Below the pieces are notes generated by a model. That model was not told the DNA's origin and did no database searches. It was given only the letters and a program-made list of their open reading frames with translations. From contig JAHXHR010000021.1 in the NCBI GenBank assembly GCA_025656505.1, forward strand, positions 1 through 36,806: DNA of 36,806 nucleotides. Direction: 5' to 3'. Position numbers and translations under genes: made by a program. The stretch is from Candidatus Thiodiazotropha sp. (ex Epidulcina cf. delphinae). GTDB lineage: Bacteria; Pseudomonadota; Gammaproteobacteria; Chromatiales; Chromatiaceae. Each line of letters begins with the position of its first letter. Position 1 is the first letter of the stretch. Shown piece by piece: positions 28,237 through 36,716 of this stretch.

Positions 28237-28368
28237 CTAACCCGCATTTCTCACCAGGCGGACCGGAAGAACGGATAACATGATGAAATTTAACCAACTT
28301 AGCATCGAAAAATGATGGTAGTACATTTACACCCTGTCCTATTTGGTTTTTGGAGCAATGCGGGTTAG
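28237..28368. mobile_element. 132-bp MITE, family R4, copy a
   Basis: Inverted ends CTAACCCGCATT (28237-28248) and AATGCGGGTTAG (28357-28368). The inner right part, from 28329 onward (ACACCCTGTCCTATTTGG and following), recurs with one change at 36675-36715. The right end overlaps the stop codon of arsM. It has no ORF. Confidence 0.7.
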
Positions 28369-29207
28369 GGTTTCACCGCCTCAATGACTGCGGAGGCCAC
28401 ATACTCATCTATATCGAACCCAGGTGCCCAATCGCGGATAAACGCCCGGGATTCATTTTTTGCCTGGATGGATATCGAAGTGAATCCTGCATCTCCCATC
28501 AAGCCTTCCAGCTCTTCGATCATCGATGCATTGCCCATACAGCCTGCAATCAATTTCGGGTCGTTACGCATCGCCTCAGGCAATACCATGGTTGCCACCA
28601 CATCGGAAACAGCGAGCCGGCCACCCTGCTTCAACACACGAAAGGCATCACGGAATACCTGGCCCTTATCGGGTGAAAGATTGATGACACAGTTTGAGAT
28701 GATCACGTCAGCCGTAGCGTCGGCAATGGGTAGATGTTCGATTTCACCCAGCCGAAACTCGACATTGGCGTATTTCCCCCGCAGGGCGTTGGCGCGCGCT
28801 TTAGAGACCATCTCGGGCGTCATATCCACACCGATGACCCGACCCTCGTCACCGACCTCGACCGCAGCCAGAAAGCAGTCGAATCCCCCGCCCGAACCGA
28901 GATCGACCACCACCTCACCCGGTTTCAGCGAAGCAATCGCTTTCGGGTTACCGCAACCCAACCCCATATCGGCCCCGGCCGGCGCCTTGGCAAGATCCTC
29001 CGCGCTATACCCAAGACGGGTCGAAACCAGACTATTGACGGCTGCATCGTCAGCGATGCCGCTGCAACTCAAGCCATTGCCACAGGCGTTGTTTTCACTA
29101 TCGGCAACCGCTACCTGAGCATAGGCCTGACGAACCTTCCGTCGGTGAACATCCAGCCCGTCCACCGATTTCACTTTCGGCGGGTAACCACTCTCTTTAT
29201 CCGCCAT
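28365..29207 (-). CDS. arsM: Arsenite S-adenosylmethionine methyltransferase
   Basis: 280 residues from the ATG at 29207; an in-frame ATG at 29246 would add 13 residues, and neither has a strong ribosome site. The enzyme methylates As(III) with AdoMet. Motifs: GLGCGNPKAIASLKPGEVVV with the arsenic-binding Cys, VVDLGSGGGFDCFLAA (AdoMet site), VIGVDMTPEMVSKAR, SNCVINLSPDK with the second Cys, and AGCMGNASMIEELE with the third. Two further Cys occur near the N-terminus (NACGNGLSCSG). The stop codon TAA lies inside the end of the R4 element, so the native C-terminus may have been replaced by the insertion. No ArsR or other ars gene is in view. Confidence 0.92.
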   Translation of the reverse strand: MADKESGYPPKVKSVDGLDVHRRKVRQAYAQVAVADSENNACGNGLSCSGIADDAAVNSLVSTRLGYSAEDLAKAPAGADMGLGCGNPKAIASLKPGEVVVDLGSGGGFDCFLAAVEVGDEGRVIGVDMTPEMVSKARANALRGKYANVEFRLGEIEHLPIADATADVIISNCVINLSPDKGQVFRDAFRVLKQGGRLAVSDVVATMVLPEAMRNDPKLIAGCMGNASMIEELEGLMGDAGFTSISIQAKNESRAFIRDWAPGFDIDEYVASAVIEAVKP

Positions 29208-29385
29208 CGCAGTCTCTGTCAATTCTACTTTATTATCATTAACCATTTGATACACATACAAATAACAGGCAATATCAGCTTATCGTACAGCTTCATTCCA
29301 GGAAGCGGGATGAGCGTCAAAAAAACCTGGTGGATTGGATATTCTTTTGCAACAAGCCATTGAAAAGAAAGAATAAACCAAAAAA

Positions 29386-29901
29386 TCAGGAGCCGACAAT
29401 ACGAGAAAACACGCCGGCAGGCACGAACTTCAACGCGACCCCGTTGTTGCAATAGCGCAATCCGGTCGGCTCAGGTCCGTCGTCGAACACATGCCCATGA
29501 TGGCCGCCACATCGGGCGCAATGGTATTCGGTTCGTGGCCAGATGAGTTTGAAGTCTCTCTTTGTTCCCAGGGCACCGGGCAGGAAATCATAGAAGCTCG
29601 GCCATCCAGTGCCGCTTTCATACTTGGTCGATGAATCGAACAGGGGGTTCTCGCAGGCGACACAGACAAAAGTCCCGATTCGCTTCTCTTGCAGCAACGG
29701 ACTGGCGCCCGATGGTTCCGTACCCTCCTCGCGCAATATGTGAAACTGCTCAGGGGTCAGTCGCTCACGCCATTCGGCTTCGCTCAGATCGAGCCTTTCA
29801 GTCTGTTGCATTTTCTCATCCTGTCCGGCAAAAACGGATGGGTCGATGACCGGCGTCAGCGCCGCTACGCCCAGCAGTTTAATCAAGCTTCTTCGTTTCA
29901 T
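29386..29901 (-). CDS. msrB: Peptide-methionine (R)-S-oxide reductase with Tat signal
   Basis: 171 residues. The N-terminus MKRRSLIKLLGVAALTP is a twin-arginine signal, so the enzyme should be exported folded to the periplasm; typical cytoplasmic MsrB lacks this extension. The catalytic domain has both zinc pairs (Cys80/Cys83 and Cys128/Cys131), the STKYESGTGWPSFYD and HCARCGGHHGHVFDDGP motifs, and the catalytic Cys151 in RYCNNGVALKF (most relatives read RYCINSASL). GGGGAGA seven bases before the ATG supports the start. It lies upstream of arsM on the same strand, separated by about 180 nt. It repairs oxidised methionine in envelope proteins. Confidence 0.94.
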   Translation of the reverse strand: MKRRSLIKLLGVAALTPVIDPSVFAGQDEKMQQTERLDLSEAEWRERLTPEQFHILREEGTEPSGASPLLQEKRIGTFVCVACENPLFDSSTKYESGTGWPSFYDFLPGALGTKRDFKLIWPRTEYHCARCGGHHGHVFDDGPEPTGLRYCNNGVALKFVPAGVFSRIVGS

Positions 29902-29991
29902 TCATCATCTCCCCGCAACATGCGATATCGGCATAACGAGAAACCGCCAGTGTAGTGTAACGTATGAACCACACCAATCAGCGAAACGTTG

Positions 29992-30037
29992 CGCCAATGC
30001 CCCATTTCCTGCGGAGCGTCGTCTTGAGGCATTGGCG
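29992..30037. repeat. Hairpin-forming inverted repeat
   Basis: Perfect 10-bp arms CGCCAATGCC (29992-30001) and GGCATTGGCG (30028-30037) with a 26-base loop. No T-run follows, so it is not a typical terminator. It lies in the 455-nt gap before the Rhs gene; that gap otherwise shows only short frames without homology (for example around 30235-30342). Confidence 0.5.
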
Positions 30038-30356
30038 GACCTCGGAGCGGTACAGCTTATACGTCTAGTACTCTGACAAGGATGACTTCATGAGATTCAC
30101 TCGAAAACTTCAGAAGACAGCACGCTCCGCATGGATGAAAGCGGATTCACCAACACAAATTGCACATCGTTTGCCAGGCGCCTGCGAAAGCGGTTACCAT
30201 AAGAATATTCAAGGACATGATGAAAAGGACTTTTATGAAATCGACCCAGGAATGGCGTAAACGCCGGAATTTCTTCTCCATACCTCAGCGGATCAGCCAT
30301 CGACACTGCGGGTTACCGCCTATCCATCCAGGCAAAGACTGACGCAAGAACCAAGG

Positions 30357-33300
30357 ATGGCCTTCAAAAGGAACCTGAGCCACTGGTTCGACCGCCAGCG
30401 CGGCGCAGCGATGAGCGAAACGCTGGTATCGCTGTCCCTGTTGCTGCTGCTGGGTCTCGGCGGCGTGCAGACCGCCCTGCTCTACGACGCCAAGACCACC
30501 CTCAACTACGCCACCTTCGAGGCCGCCCGCGTCGGCGCCGTATCGCACGCCCGGAGCGACGCCATGCGCGAGGAACTCGGCCTGCGCCTCGCCCCCCTGT
30601 TCGGCGGCGACGGCAGCATGCGCAAGGCGATGGCCGCCATCACCCGCGCCGGCCTCGACGTGCGGAACAAGGGCTTCACCAAGATCGAGATCATCAACCC
30701 CACCATCGAAGCCTTCGACGAGTTCGGCCGCGACCTCTACGATCCCCAGACCGACGAGATGCACTTCGGCATCCCCAACGGCCACCTGCGCTGGCGCAGC
30801 CGTGATGTCGGCAGCAGCGGAGTCAACATCCAGGACGCCAATCTGCTCAAGATCAAGGTCACCTACGGCTACAAGCTCAGGGTGCCGCTGATGGACCGGC
30901 TCATCCCCGCCCTGATGAACCGGATCGATCCGCAAAACATCCACTTTTACACCGTCAGCCGGATCCCGATCACCTCAGTGGCCACGGTGCGCATGCAGTC
31001 GGTCGCCTGGCGGGACGAAGGCAACATCCACGCCGAAGGGCGGGGCGGCGCCACCCCGCCGGCAGAGGAAGCGGCCGGACAAACCGACCTGCCCCCCTAC
31101 CAGGAAGACGGCCGGGAGGGCGGTGAAGACGACAACATAGCCGATGGCGAAGAGACCCCGGCCGAGGGCGAAGGGGAAGACGGCACAGGCGGCCATAATA
31201 CGGATCCAGACGCCGCTACGGACCACCAGCCGGAGGACAATGACGCCCCCCCGGCCCCCATCCTGGACCTCATCGACAACGGCGACGACCAGGGCGGGCC
31301 GATCTGTGAAAACCCGACCGGCCCCGCCGCCCGGCCCGGCGGCATCGCCGGCAGCCATACCGGCAACCCCATCCACGTCGTCACCGGCAACAAATATCAG
31401 TCAGAGACAGACCTCACCGCCCTGCCGGGCGTTTTGGGCCTGGTCTTCAACCGCCACTACAACAGCCACAGCGATGATGCCGGTCCCCTCGGCCATGGCT
31501 GGCGCCACAGCTACGATGTTCACCTCCGGGTCCAGGCCGACGGCTACCGCCTGCGCCAGAGCGACGGCCGGGTGATCCGTTTCCAGGCCACCGCAACGCC
31601 GGGCCGCTACACCGCCCCCCGGGTCAGCGACGGCCGGTTGCAGGTCAGTGAAGAGCAAATCACCTGGCATTGGCGCGACGGCCGACAACTCCAATTCAAT
31701 CCCAGGGGCCAACGCCGACTACAGTACATCGTCCACCCCGACGGCCAAACCCTGACCCTCTACTACGATCCCCGAGGCGAGCTGTTTCTGGTGCGCGACC
31801 CCCAAGGGCGGCAACTCACCCTCGACCACTACCGCAACGGCCGCATCAAGGCCCTCCGCGACCCCACCGGGCAGGTGACCCGCTACCGCTACGACCAGGT
31901 GGGCAACCTCCAGCAGGTCACCCGCCCCGACGGCCGCCGACGCATCTACCACTACGACGACCCGCATGACCGCCACAACCTCACCGGCATCACCGACGAA
32001 CGGGGCGTGCGCTATGCCGGATGGGCCTACGACGCCCGGGACCGGGCCATCCTCAGCACCCATGCCGGTCGGGTCGGTCAGGTCACGCTCGACTTCAGCA
32101 CCGCCGGCGAGACCCGGGTCACCGACAGCCAGGGCAAGCTCAGCACCTACCGCACCGAGATCCGCGACGGCATCGCCCTGGTCACCGCCATCCACGGCCC
32201 CGGCTGCTCCCCTTGCGGCCAAGGCGATGTCAGCTACCGCTACAACGCCCGCCTGCAACTGACCGAGCTCGCCACCCGGGACGGCATCACCAGGCGCTAC
32301 GAATACGACGCCCAGGGCCGCACCACCGCCGTCACCCGACAGACGGCAGACAGCGCACCGCGCCGGATCGCACGCTACGAATACGCCGACGAGACCGCCT
32401 TACAACCCAGCGCCCTCATCCGCCCCAGCGTCAACCCCACCGGAGAGCGCCGCATCGACTACCGCTACAACCCCCGGGGCCAGACCACCCAGATCACCGA
32501 GCGGGGCTACCGTCCCGAAAGCGATGGCGGTTACACCCCCATCCAGCGCACCACCCGGCTCCGCTACGATCCAGACGGCAATCTCAGCCGCATCGACGGT
32601 CCGAGAGAAGCCGTCGAAGATTGGATCCGGTTCCGCTACGACAGCCATCAGCGCCTCAAACAACTCAACACCCCTGACGGCCGCACCCTCCGCGTGGCCG
32701 CGTATGATGACTACGGCCGCCCCCGACAGCTCCGCGCCGACGGCCGGGCCGATCTGACCCTCGCCTACAACGGCCAAGGCCGGCTCAGCCAAGTGACCCA
32801 GGGCACACGCCAGGTCCGTTACGCCTACGATCCCGCCGGTCATCTGACCGGCCTCACCGATCCCGATGACAAGCCGACCACCCTGCGCTACGACGAAGCC
32901 GGGCGCGCCATCGGCCTGACCGACGCCGACGGCCGACGACTCGACCTGACGCTCGACACCGAAGGTCGCCTCACCCGGCGCAGCCTCAGCGACGCCCAGG
33001 GCGCCCGGCTCACCGGCATCCGTTATCGCTACGACGCCCAAGGCCGTCTCAGCGCCGGCCAAAGCCAGGGCCGCCAAACCCAGTACCGTTACGACGACCA
33101 AGGCCGCCTCAGCGAAATCCAAGACCCCCAAGACCCCCAAGGCCACACCACCACGCTCGCCTACAACGGCCTCGGCCAACCCGTCACCCTCACCCAGCCC
33201 GGCAACCGGGTCACCCGGCTCCATTACGACGCAAACGGCCAAGCTGCCGGCCTCACCGACCCGAGAGACAACACCACCGCACAATGGAAAGACGATTTCG

Positions 33301-35876
33301 GCCATCTCGTCCGCCAAACCCACCCCGACACCGGCGAGACCCGCTACGCCTATGATCCAGCGGGCAATCGCATCCAAAAGAGCGATGCCGAAGGCGTCAT
33401 CACCACCTACCGGTACGACGCCGCCGACCGGCTGATCGAAGAGACCACTCCCGGCAACACCACAACCCTCGACTACGACCCCCTAACCGGCCGCCTGGCC
33501 CGACTCGCCGACGACAACAGCCACGAAGCCTTCGTCTACGACGCCCAAGGCCGCCTCACCCGCCACACCCGCCATATCGACGGTCACCGTTTTGCCACCG
33601 GCTACGTCTACGACCCACAGGGCAGGCGCCGGCAGCAACGGCTCCCCAATGGCCAGACCCTCACCTACCACTACTATCCGGAAGGCAATCAACAGGGCCG
33701 ACTGCGCGCCATCACCCGAAAAAGCCTGTTCGGCCTCAGAGAGGCCCCCCTGATCGGCGAGATTGATCGGGATGCCGGTGATGGGAAGAGCGGCCTGACC
33801 TTCGGCAACGGTCTGCGAGAGACGCGACAACACGACCCCCTCGGCCGGGTGACCGCCATCGACCACAACCACCGGCTCAAGCGCCGCTACCAATACGATG
33901 CGCAAGGCCGCATCAGCGGCATCGACTACAACGGATTGCTGCAACGCTACGACTACGACCCACAGGGCCGTCTGACCCAGGCAGAAACCCCGCTAGGCAG
34001 CTACCGTTACGCCTACGACAGCCTCGGCAATCGCACCCAAAAACAGCACGATGCGCCGGGATGCACAAAGGCCGCAGGCGCAGGATGCGCAGGAGCAGCC
34101 ACCGGCCAGGCAGGCAACACCGCCGTTCAGGAAAACGTCTACCCCGCTCCGGGAAAGGGCAACCGGCTGCTCAGTCAGCGCAACGGCGCTACCCAAGACT
34201 ATGCCTACAACGCCTCAGGCAGCCCGAAAAAGATCGGCGAGCGCCGCTACGACTACGACGAGCATCAACGCCCGGTCCGTCTCTACCGGGTCGATCACAA
34301 AGACAAACAGACCCTGGTGGCCGCATACACCTACAACCGCTTCGGCGAGCGGATCAAAAAGATCGTCTATGACGGTTCCAAACGCCCCGAGGTCACCTAC
34401 TATCTCTACGACGGCCATCGACTGAGCGCCGAGGCCGACGGCCAAGGCGAGATCACCGCCCAATACCTCTACCAAAACGAACGGCCCGTGCTCAAGCTCG
34501 AAGGCGGCGCAGCCTACGCCATCCACACCGACCACCTGGGCGCGCCCCGCGCGGTGAGCGACCAAGACGGAGAACGGGTCTGGTCAGCGGACTACAGCCC
34601 GTTCGGGCTGATCCGAATAGAAACCCAACAGATCAGCCTCAATCTCCGGTTGCCCGGTCAATACCACGATCAGGAAAGCAGCACCTACTACAACTACCAG
34701 CGCGACTATGACCCCCATACCGGGCGTTATCTGACCAGTGACCCCATCGGCCTCAAAGGCGGTCTCAACAGCTACGCCTATGTGGAGGGGGACCCCCTGG
34801 GGGCGATCGATCCGCTGGGACTGTTTCTGCTGGCCTTCGACGGCACCTGGATCGACAAGAACAGCACCGACCCGAAAAAGGCGATCACCAGTAATGTCGA
34901 GCTTTTTCGGCAATATTATCAACGAGCTAACGGAGATAGATCTACTGAATACATCCCCGGCGTGGGCACCGGCGGGCCGCTTGACTCACTGCTGGGCGGA
35001 GGGCTTGCGATAGGCGCAAGGGGTAGGATAGAGGAGGCTGTAGATATGTTAAAGGAACATTTAAGAACGTCTGACGACCGGTCGATCGACATCGTCGGCT
35101 TCAGCCGCGGCGCGGCCATGGCCCGGGAGTTCGCCAATGTCATCCTGCGGATGCAGGCCGACGGGGATTTTGACGCCCCGGAATACGGCCGCCCCTTCAG
35201 CATCCGCTTCATGGGGCTGTTCGACAGCGTCAGCACCGCCATGGCGGACGGTTCGGCGAGCAACCGTTGCGGCTTCCTGTATGATTACACGATCTCCGAT
35301 CGCATCGGCCATGTGGCCCAGGCCTACGCCCTGAATGAGCACCGTCAACTGTTTCCGCAGGACGCCATCGACCGCCATGGCGGAGGCGGCCTCTCCGCCG
35401 ACCGGGTCGAACAGGGCTTTCTCGGCGCCCATGCCGATATCGGCGGCGGTTACAACCGCAACGACCAGACCGTCGCACAGCACGGCGATCTCTCCGACAT
35501 CACCCTGCAATGGATGCTCAACCAGGCCGAAGAGGCCGGTGTCCCAATGGGGGCGTTGAGTGCCGAGCACAGGACCGTCAGCCACCCGCTGCTCCACGAC
35601 TCCGGCGGTAACTTCGACCGTGAGATCCGCTACCCCAACGACCCCGACTGGCATGAACAACAGCAACCGGACCCGCTGAACCTGGAAGAGCTGCCGAACG
35701 GCGCGCCGCCGGTCTACCAGCGGGATGACCCGCTCTATCCGCAGTTGGGCCGCTATGTCGAGGACGACACGGCGCAAGCGGGGGCGAACGGGGCGCACGG
35801 GATACTCGGCGCCGTGGATATGGCCCGCTATGACCAGTGGCTGAACCAAAACCGGGGGGTCGATGTACTGCATTAA
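30357..35876 (+). CDS. TadE-Rhs-DUF2235 polymorphic toxin
   Basis: 1839 residues in one frame. Residues 13-60 form a TadE-like prepilin segment: RQRGAAMSE with Gly16 and Glu21 in the G-x4-E prepilin spacing, then a hydrophobic helix (LVSLSLLLLLGLGGVQTALL). Residues about 225-320 form an acidic, Pro-rich linker. The Rhs core begins near 336 with a DUF6531 segment (GNPIHVVTGNKYQSETDL) and continues with dozens of YD repeats (YRYDAQGRL type). It closes with DPIGL (1462) and DPLGL (1485), the usual self-cleavage boundary. The tip, 1490-1839, is a DUF2235/Tle1-like lipase: LLAFDGTW, GFSRGAA (Ser1583), FMGLFDSV and GFLGAHADIGGGY (Ser-Asp-His triad). It probably attacks phospholipids of rivals. No PAAR domain is present. 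Confidence 0.92.
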   Translation: MAFKRNLSHWFDRQRGAAMSETLVSLSLLLLLGLGGVQTALLYDAKTTLNYATFEAARVGAVSHARSDAMREELGLRLAPLFGGDGSMRKAMAAITRAGLDVRNKGFTKIEIINPTIEAFDEFGRDLYDPQTDEMHFGIPNGHLRWRSRDVGSSGVNIQDANLLKIKVTYGYKLRVPLMDRLIPALMNRIDPQNIHFYTVSRIPITSVATVRMQSVAWRDEGNIHAEGRGGATPPAEEAAGQTDLPPYQEDGREGGEDDNIADGEETPAEGEGEDGTGGHNTDPDAATDHQPEDNDAPPAPILDLIDNGDDQGGPICENPTGPAARPGGIAGSHTGNPIHVVTGNKYQSETDLTALPGVLGLVFNRHYNSHSDDAGPLGHGWRHSYDVHLRVQADGYRLRQSDGRVIRFQATATPGRYTAPRVSDGRLQVSEEQITWHWRDGRQLQFNPRGQRRLQYIVHPDGQTLTLYYDPRGELFLVRDPQGRQLTLDHYRNGRIKALRDPTGQVTRYRYDQVGNLQQVTRPDGRRRIYHYDDPHDRHNLTGITDERGVRYAGWAYDARDRAILSTHAGRVGQVTLDFSTAGETRVTDSQGKLSTYRTEIRDGIALVTAIHGPGCSPCGQGDVSYRYNARLQLTELATRDGITRRYEYDAQGRTTAVTRQTADSAPRRIARYEYADETALQPSALIRPSVNPTGERRIDYRYNPRGQTTQITERGYRPESDGGYTPIQRTTRLRYDPDGNLSRIDGPREAVEDWIRFRYDSHQRLKQLNTPDGRTLRVAAYDDYGRPRQLRADGRADLTLAYNGQGRLSQVTQGTRQVRYAYDPAGHLTGLTDPDDKPTTLRYDEAGRAIGLTDADGRRLDLTLDTEGRLTRRSLSDAQGARLTGIRYRYDAQGRLSAGQSQGRQTQYRYDDQGRLSEIQDPQDPQGHTTTLAYNGLGQPVTLTQPGNRVTRLHYDANGQAAGLTDPRDNTTAQWKDDFGHLVRQTHPDTGETRYAYDPAGNRIQKSDAEGVITTYRYDAADRLIEETTPGNTTTLDYDPLTGRLARLADDNSHEAFVYDAQGRLTRHTRHIDGHRFATGYVYDPQGRRRQQRLPNGQTLTYHYYPEGNQQGRLRAITRKSLFGLREAPLIGEIDRDAGDGKSGLTFGNGLRETRQHDPLGRVTAIDHNHRLKRRYQYDAQGRISGIDYNGLLQRYDYDPQGRLTQAETPLGSYRYAYDSLGNRTQKQHDAPGCTKAAGAGCAGAATGQAGNTAVQENVYPAPGKGNRLLSQRNGATQDYAYNASGSPKKIGERRYDYDEHQRPVRLYRVDHKDKQTLVAAYTYNRFGERIKKIVYDGSKRPEVTYYLYDGHRLSAEADGQGEITAQYLYQNERPVLKLEGGAAYAIHTDHLGAPRAVSDQDGERVWSADYSPFGLIRIETQQISLNLRLPGQYHDQESSTYYNYQRDYDPHTGRYLTSDPIGLKGGLNSYAYVEGDPLGAIDPLGLFLLAFDGTWIDKNSTDPKKAITSNVELFRQYYQRANGDRSTEYIPGVGTGGPLDSLLGGGLAIGARGRIEEAVDMLKEHLRTSDDRSIDIVGFSRGAAMAREFANVILRMQADGDFDAPEYGRPFSIRFMGLFDSVSTAMADGSASNRCGFLYDYTISDRIGHVAQAYALNEHRQLFPQDAIDRHGGGGLSADRVEQGFLGAHADIGGGYNRNDQTVAQHGDLSDITLQWMLNQAEEAGVPMGALSAEHRTVSHPLLHDSGGNFDREIRYPNDPDWHEQQQPDPLNLEELPNGAPPVYQRDDPLYPQLGRYVEDDTAQAGANGAHGILGAVDMARYDQWLNQNRGVDVLH

Positions 35877-35898
35877 ACCGAAAGTACTGAGTGAAGGG

Positions 35899-36486
35899 AT
35901 GTATAAACGGACACTATTATTCGTGGTCTTGACGACCAGCCTGTTGCTGTCGAACGGCTGCACCACGGTTGTCGGCGCCCTGGCCGGCTGGGACGGCGCT
36001 CGTATGGCGATCAGGACACCGGCCAACCTGGGGACGAAAAGCCTGTTCGGCATAGCCTGGTGCATCGCGCCTGACCGGGTCTGTCAAAAATCCCTGCCCG
36101 GCACAGAGCTTACACCCGGGGTTGGGGGGGGGGGGTATTCACTTTTTCCTGACAACAAAATCCGGGTGCCGGAACGTATGGAGGTCAGTTGGTACGATGC
36201 CGATGGTGAAAAGCATCAGCAGGTGGTCGAGCTGGACATCCCCGGGCGGGAGGAGGTCATCCGGCGCTACGGGGCGCCGCTGTCCACCTGGCATCGGAGA
36301 TGGGATATTGTCCTGATCTTTCAAGCCGATGGGACCCTCGGCTATGCCTGGCGGTTATCAGACACAACGGATAGGACTGGAAAATTTCAGTTACCCAAGG
36401 CGCTGGTCTATTGGGGAAATCGGGATGTCTTCGTATTTGAGCCGGGCGCAGCCGAAACGGTGATGCGCTACGAGCCCGAGCGTTGA
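35899..36486 (+). CDS. Lipoprotein, probable immunity protein to the DUF2235 toxin
   Basis: 195 residues from the ATG at 35899 (GAAGGG upstream); the in-frame ATG at 35863 lies inside the toxin gene and would spoil the signal. The lipobox LLLSNGC gives Cys21. The mature protein contains RMEVSWYDADGEKHQQVVEL, a Trp-rich patch (STWHRRWDIVLIF) and FVFEPGAAETVMRYEPER. It directly follows a periplasm-active lipase tip, and known Tle1 immunity proteins are periplasmic lipoproteins (some of DUF2931), so an immunity role is likely; the family itself I cannot confirm. Codons for GVGGGGYS contain 12 consecutive G (36124-36135), a likely slippage site; the frame is open at the present length. Confidence 0.75.
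   Translation: MYKRTLLFVVLTTSLLLSNGCTTVVGALAGWDGARMAIRTPANLGTKSLFGIAWCIAPDRVCQKSLPGTELTPGVGGGGYSLFPDNKIRVPERMEVSWYDADGEKHQQVVELDIPGREEVIRRYGAPLSTWHRRWDIVLIFQADGTLGYAWRLSDTTDRTGKFQLPKALVYWGNRDVFVFEPGAAETVMRYEPER
36124..36135 (+). repeat. Homopolymer G12 tract inside the putative immunity gene
   Basis: Twelve G in a row encode four glycines. Gain or loss of one or two bases would shift the frame after about 75 residues and remove most of the protein. Tracts of this length are classic phase-variation switches, though sequencing error is also common at them. Confidence 0.85.
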
Positions 36487-36515
36487 AGGGGCTGAGCGTT
36501 CAACCCGACCATCAC

Positions 36516-36610
36516 CGTCGGCTTCAGCCGGGGCGCGGCCCATGGACGAAATGGCCCGGGAGTTCGCCAATGTCATCCTCAAGATGCAGGCCGACGGGGC
36601 GTTCGACGCC
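36516..36610 (+). pseudogene. Orphan fragment of a DUF2235 toxin tip
   Basis: This segment is nearly identical to 35094-35180 of the Rhs gene. It encodes VGFSRGAA, then a 10-nt insertion (36541-36550) shifts the frame, then MAREFANVILKMQADGAFDA. It has no start, no Rhs core and no downstream lipase motifs. It is best explained as the leftover of a displaced toxin C-terminus beside the active one, as commonly seen at Rhs and CDI loci. Confidence 0.8.
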
Positions 36611-36674
36611 ACTGCAACATGCATTTCGGCACGCAGGAGATTTTGGTATCACTGGCAATTGGAATCGAGCCAAG

Positions 36675-36715
36675 ACACCCTGTCCTATTTGGTTTTTGGA
36701 GCAATGCGGGCTAGG
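36675..36715. repeat. R4 partial copy b
   Basis: 41 bases that differ from 28329-28369 at one position. Only the right part of the 132-bp element is present here. It is followed immediately by a copy of R3. Confidence 0.8.
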
Positions 36716-36716
36716 C

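Noticed and set aside
29992..30037. Terminator after the msrB promoter region
   Set aside because: The hairpin loop is long and no T-run follows on either strand.
30285..36065. Long antisense frames across the Rhs gene
   Set aside because: GC-rich YD repeats leave antisense frames open by chance; their translations are low-complexity Gly/Ala/Val without domains.
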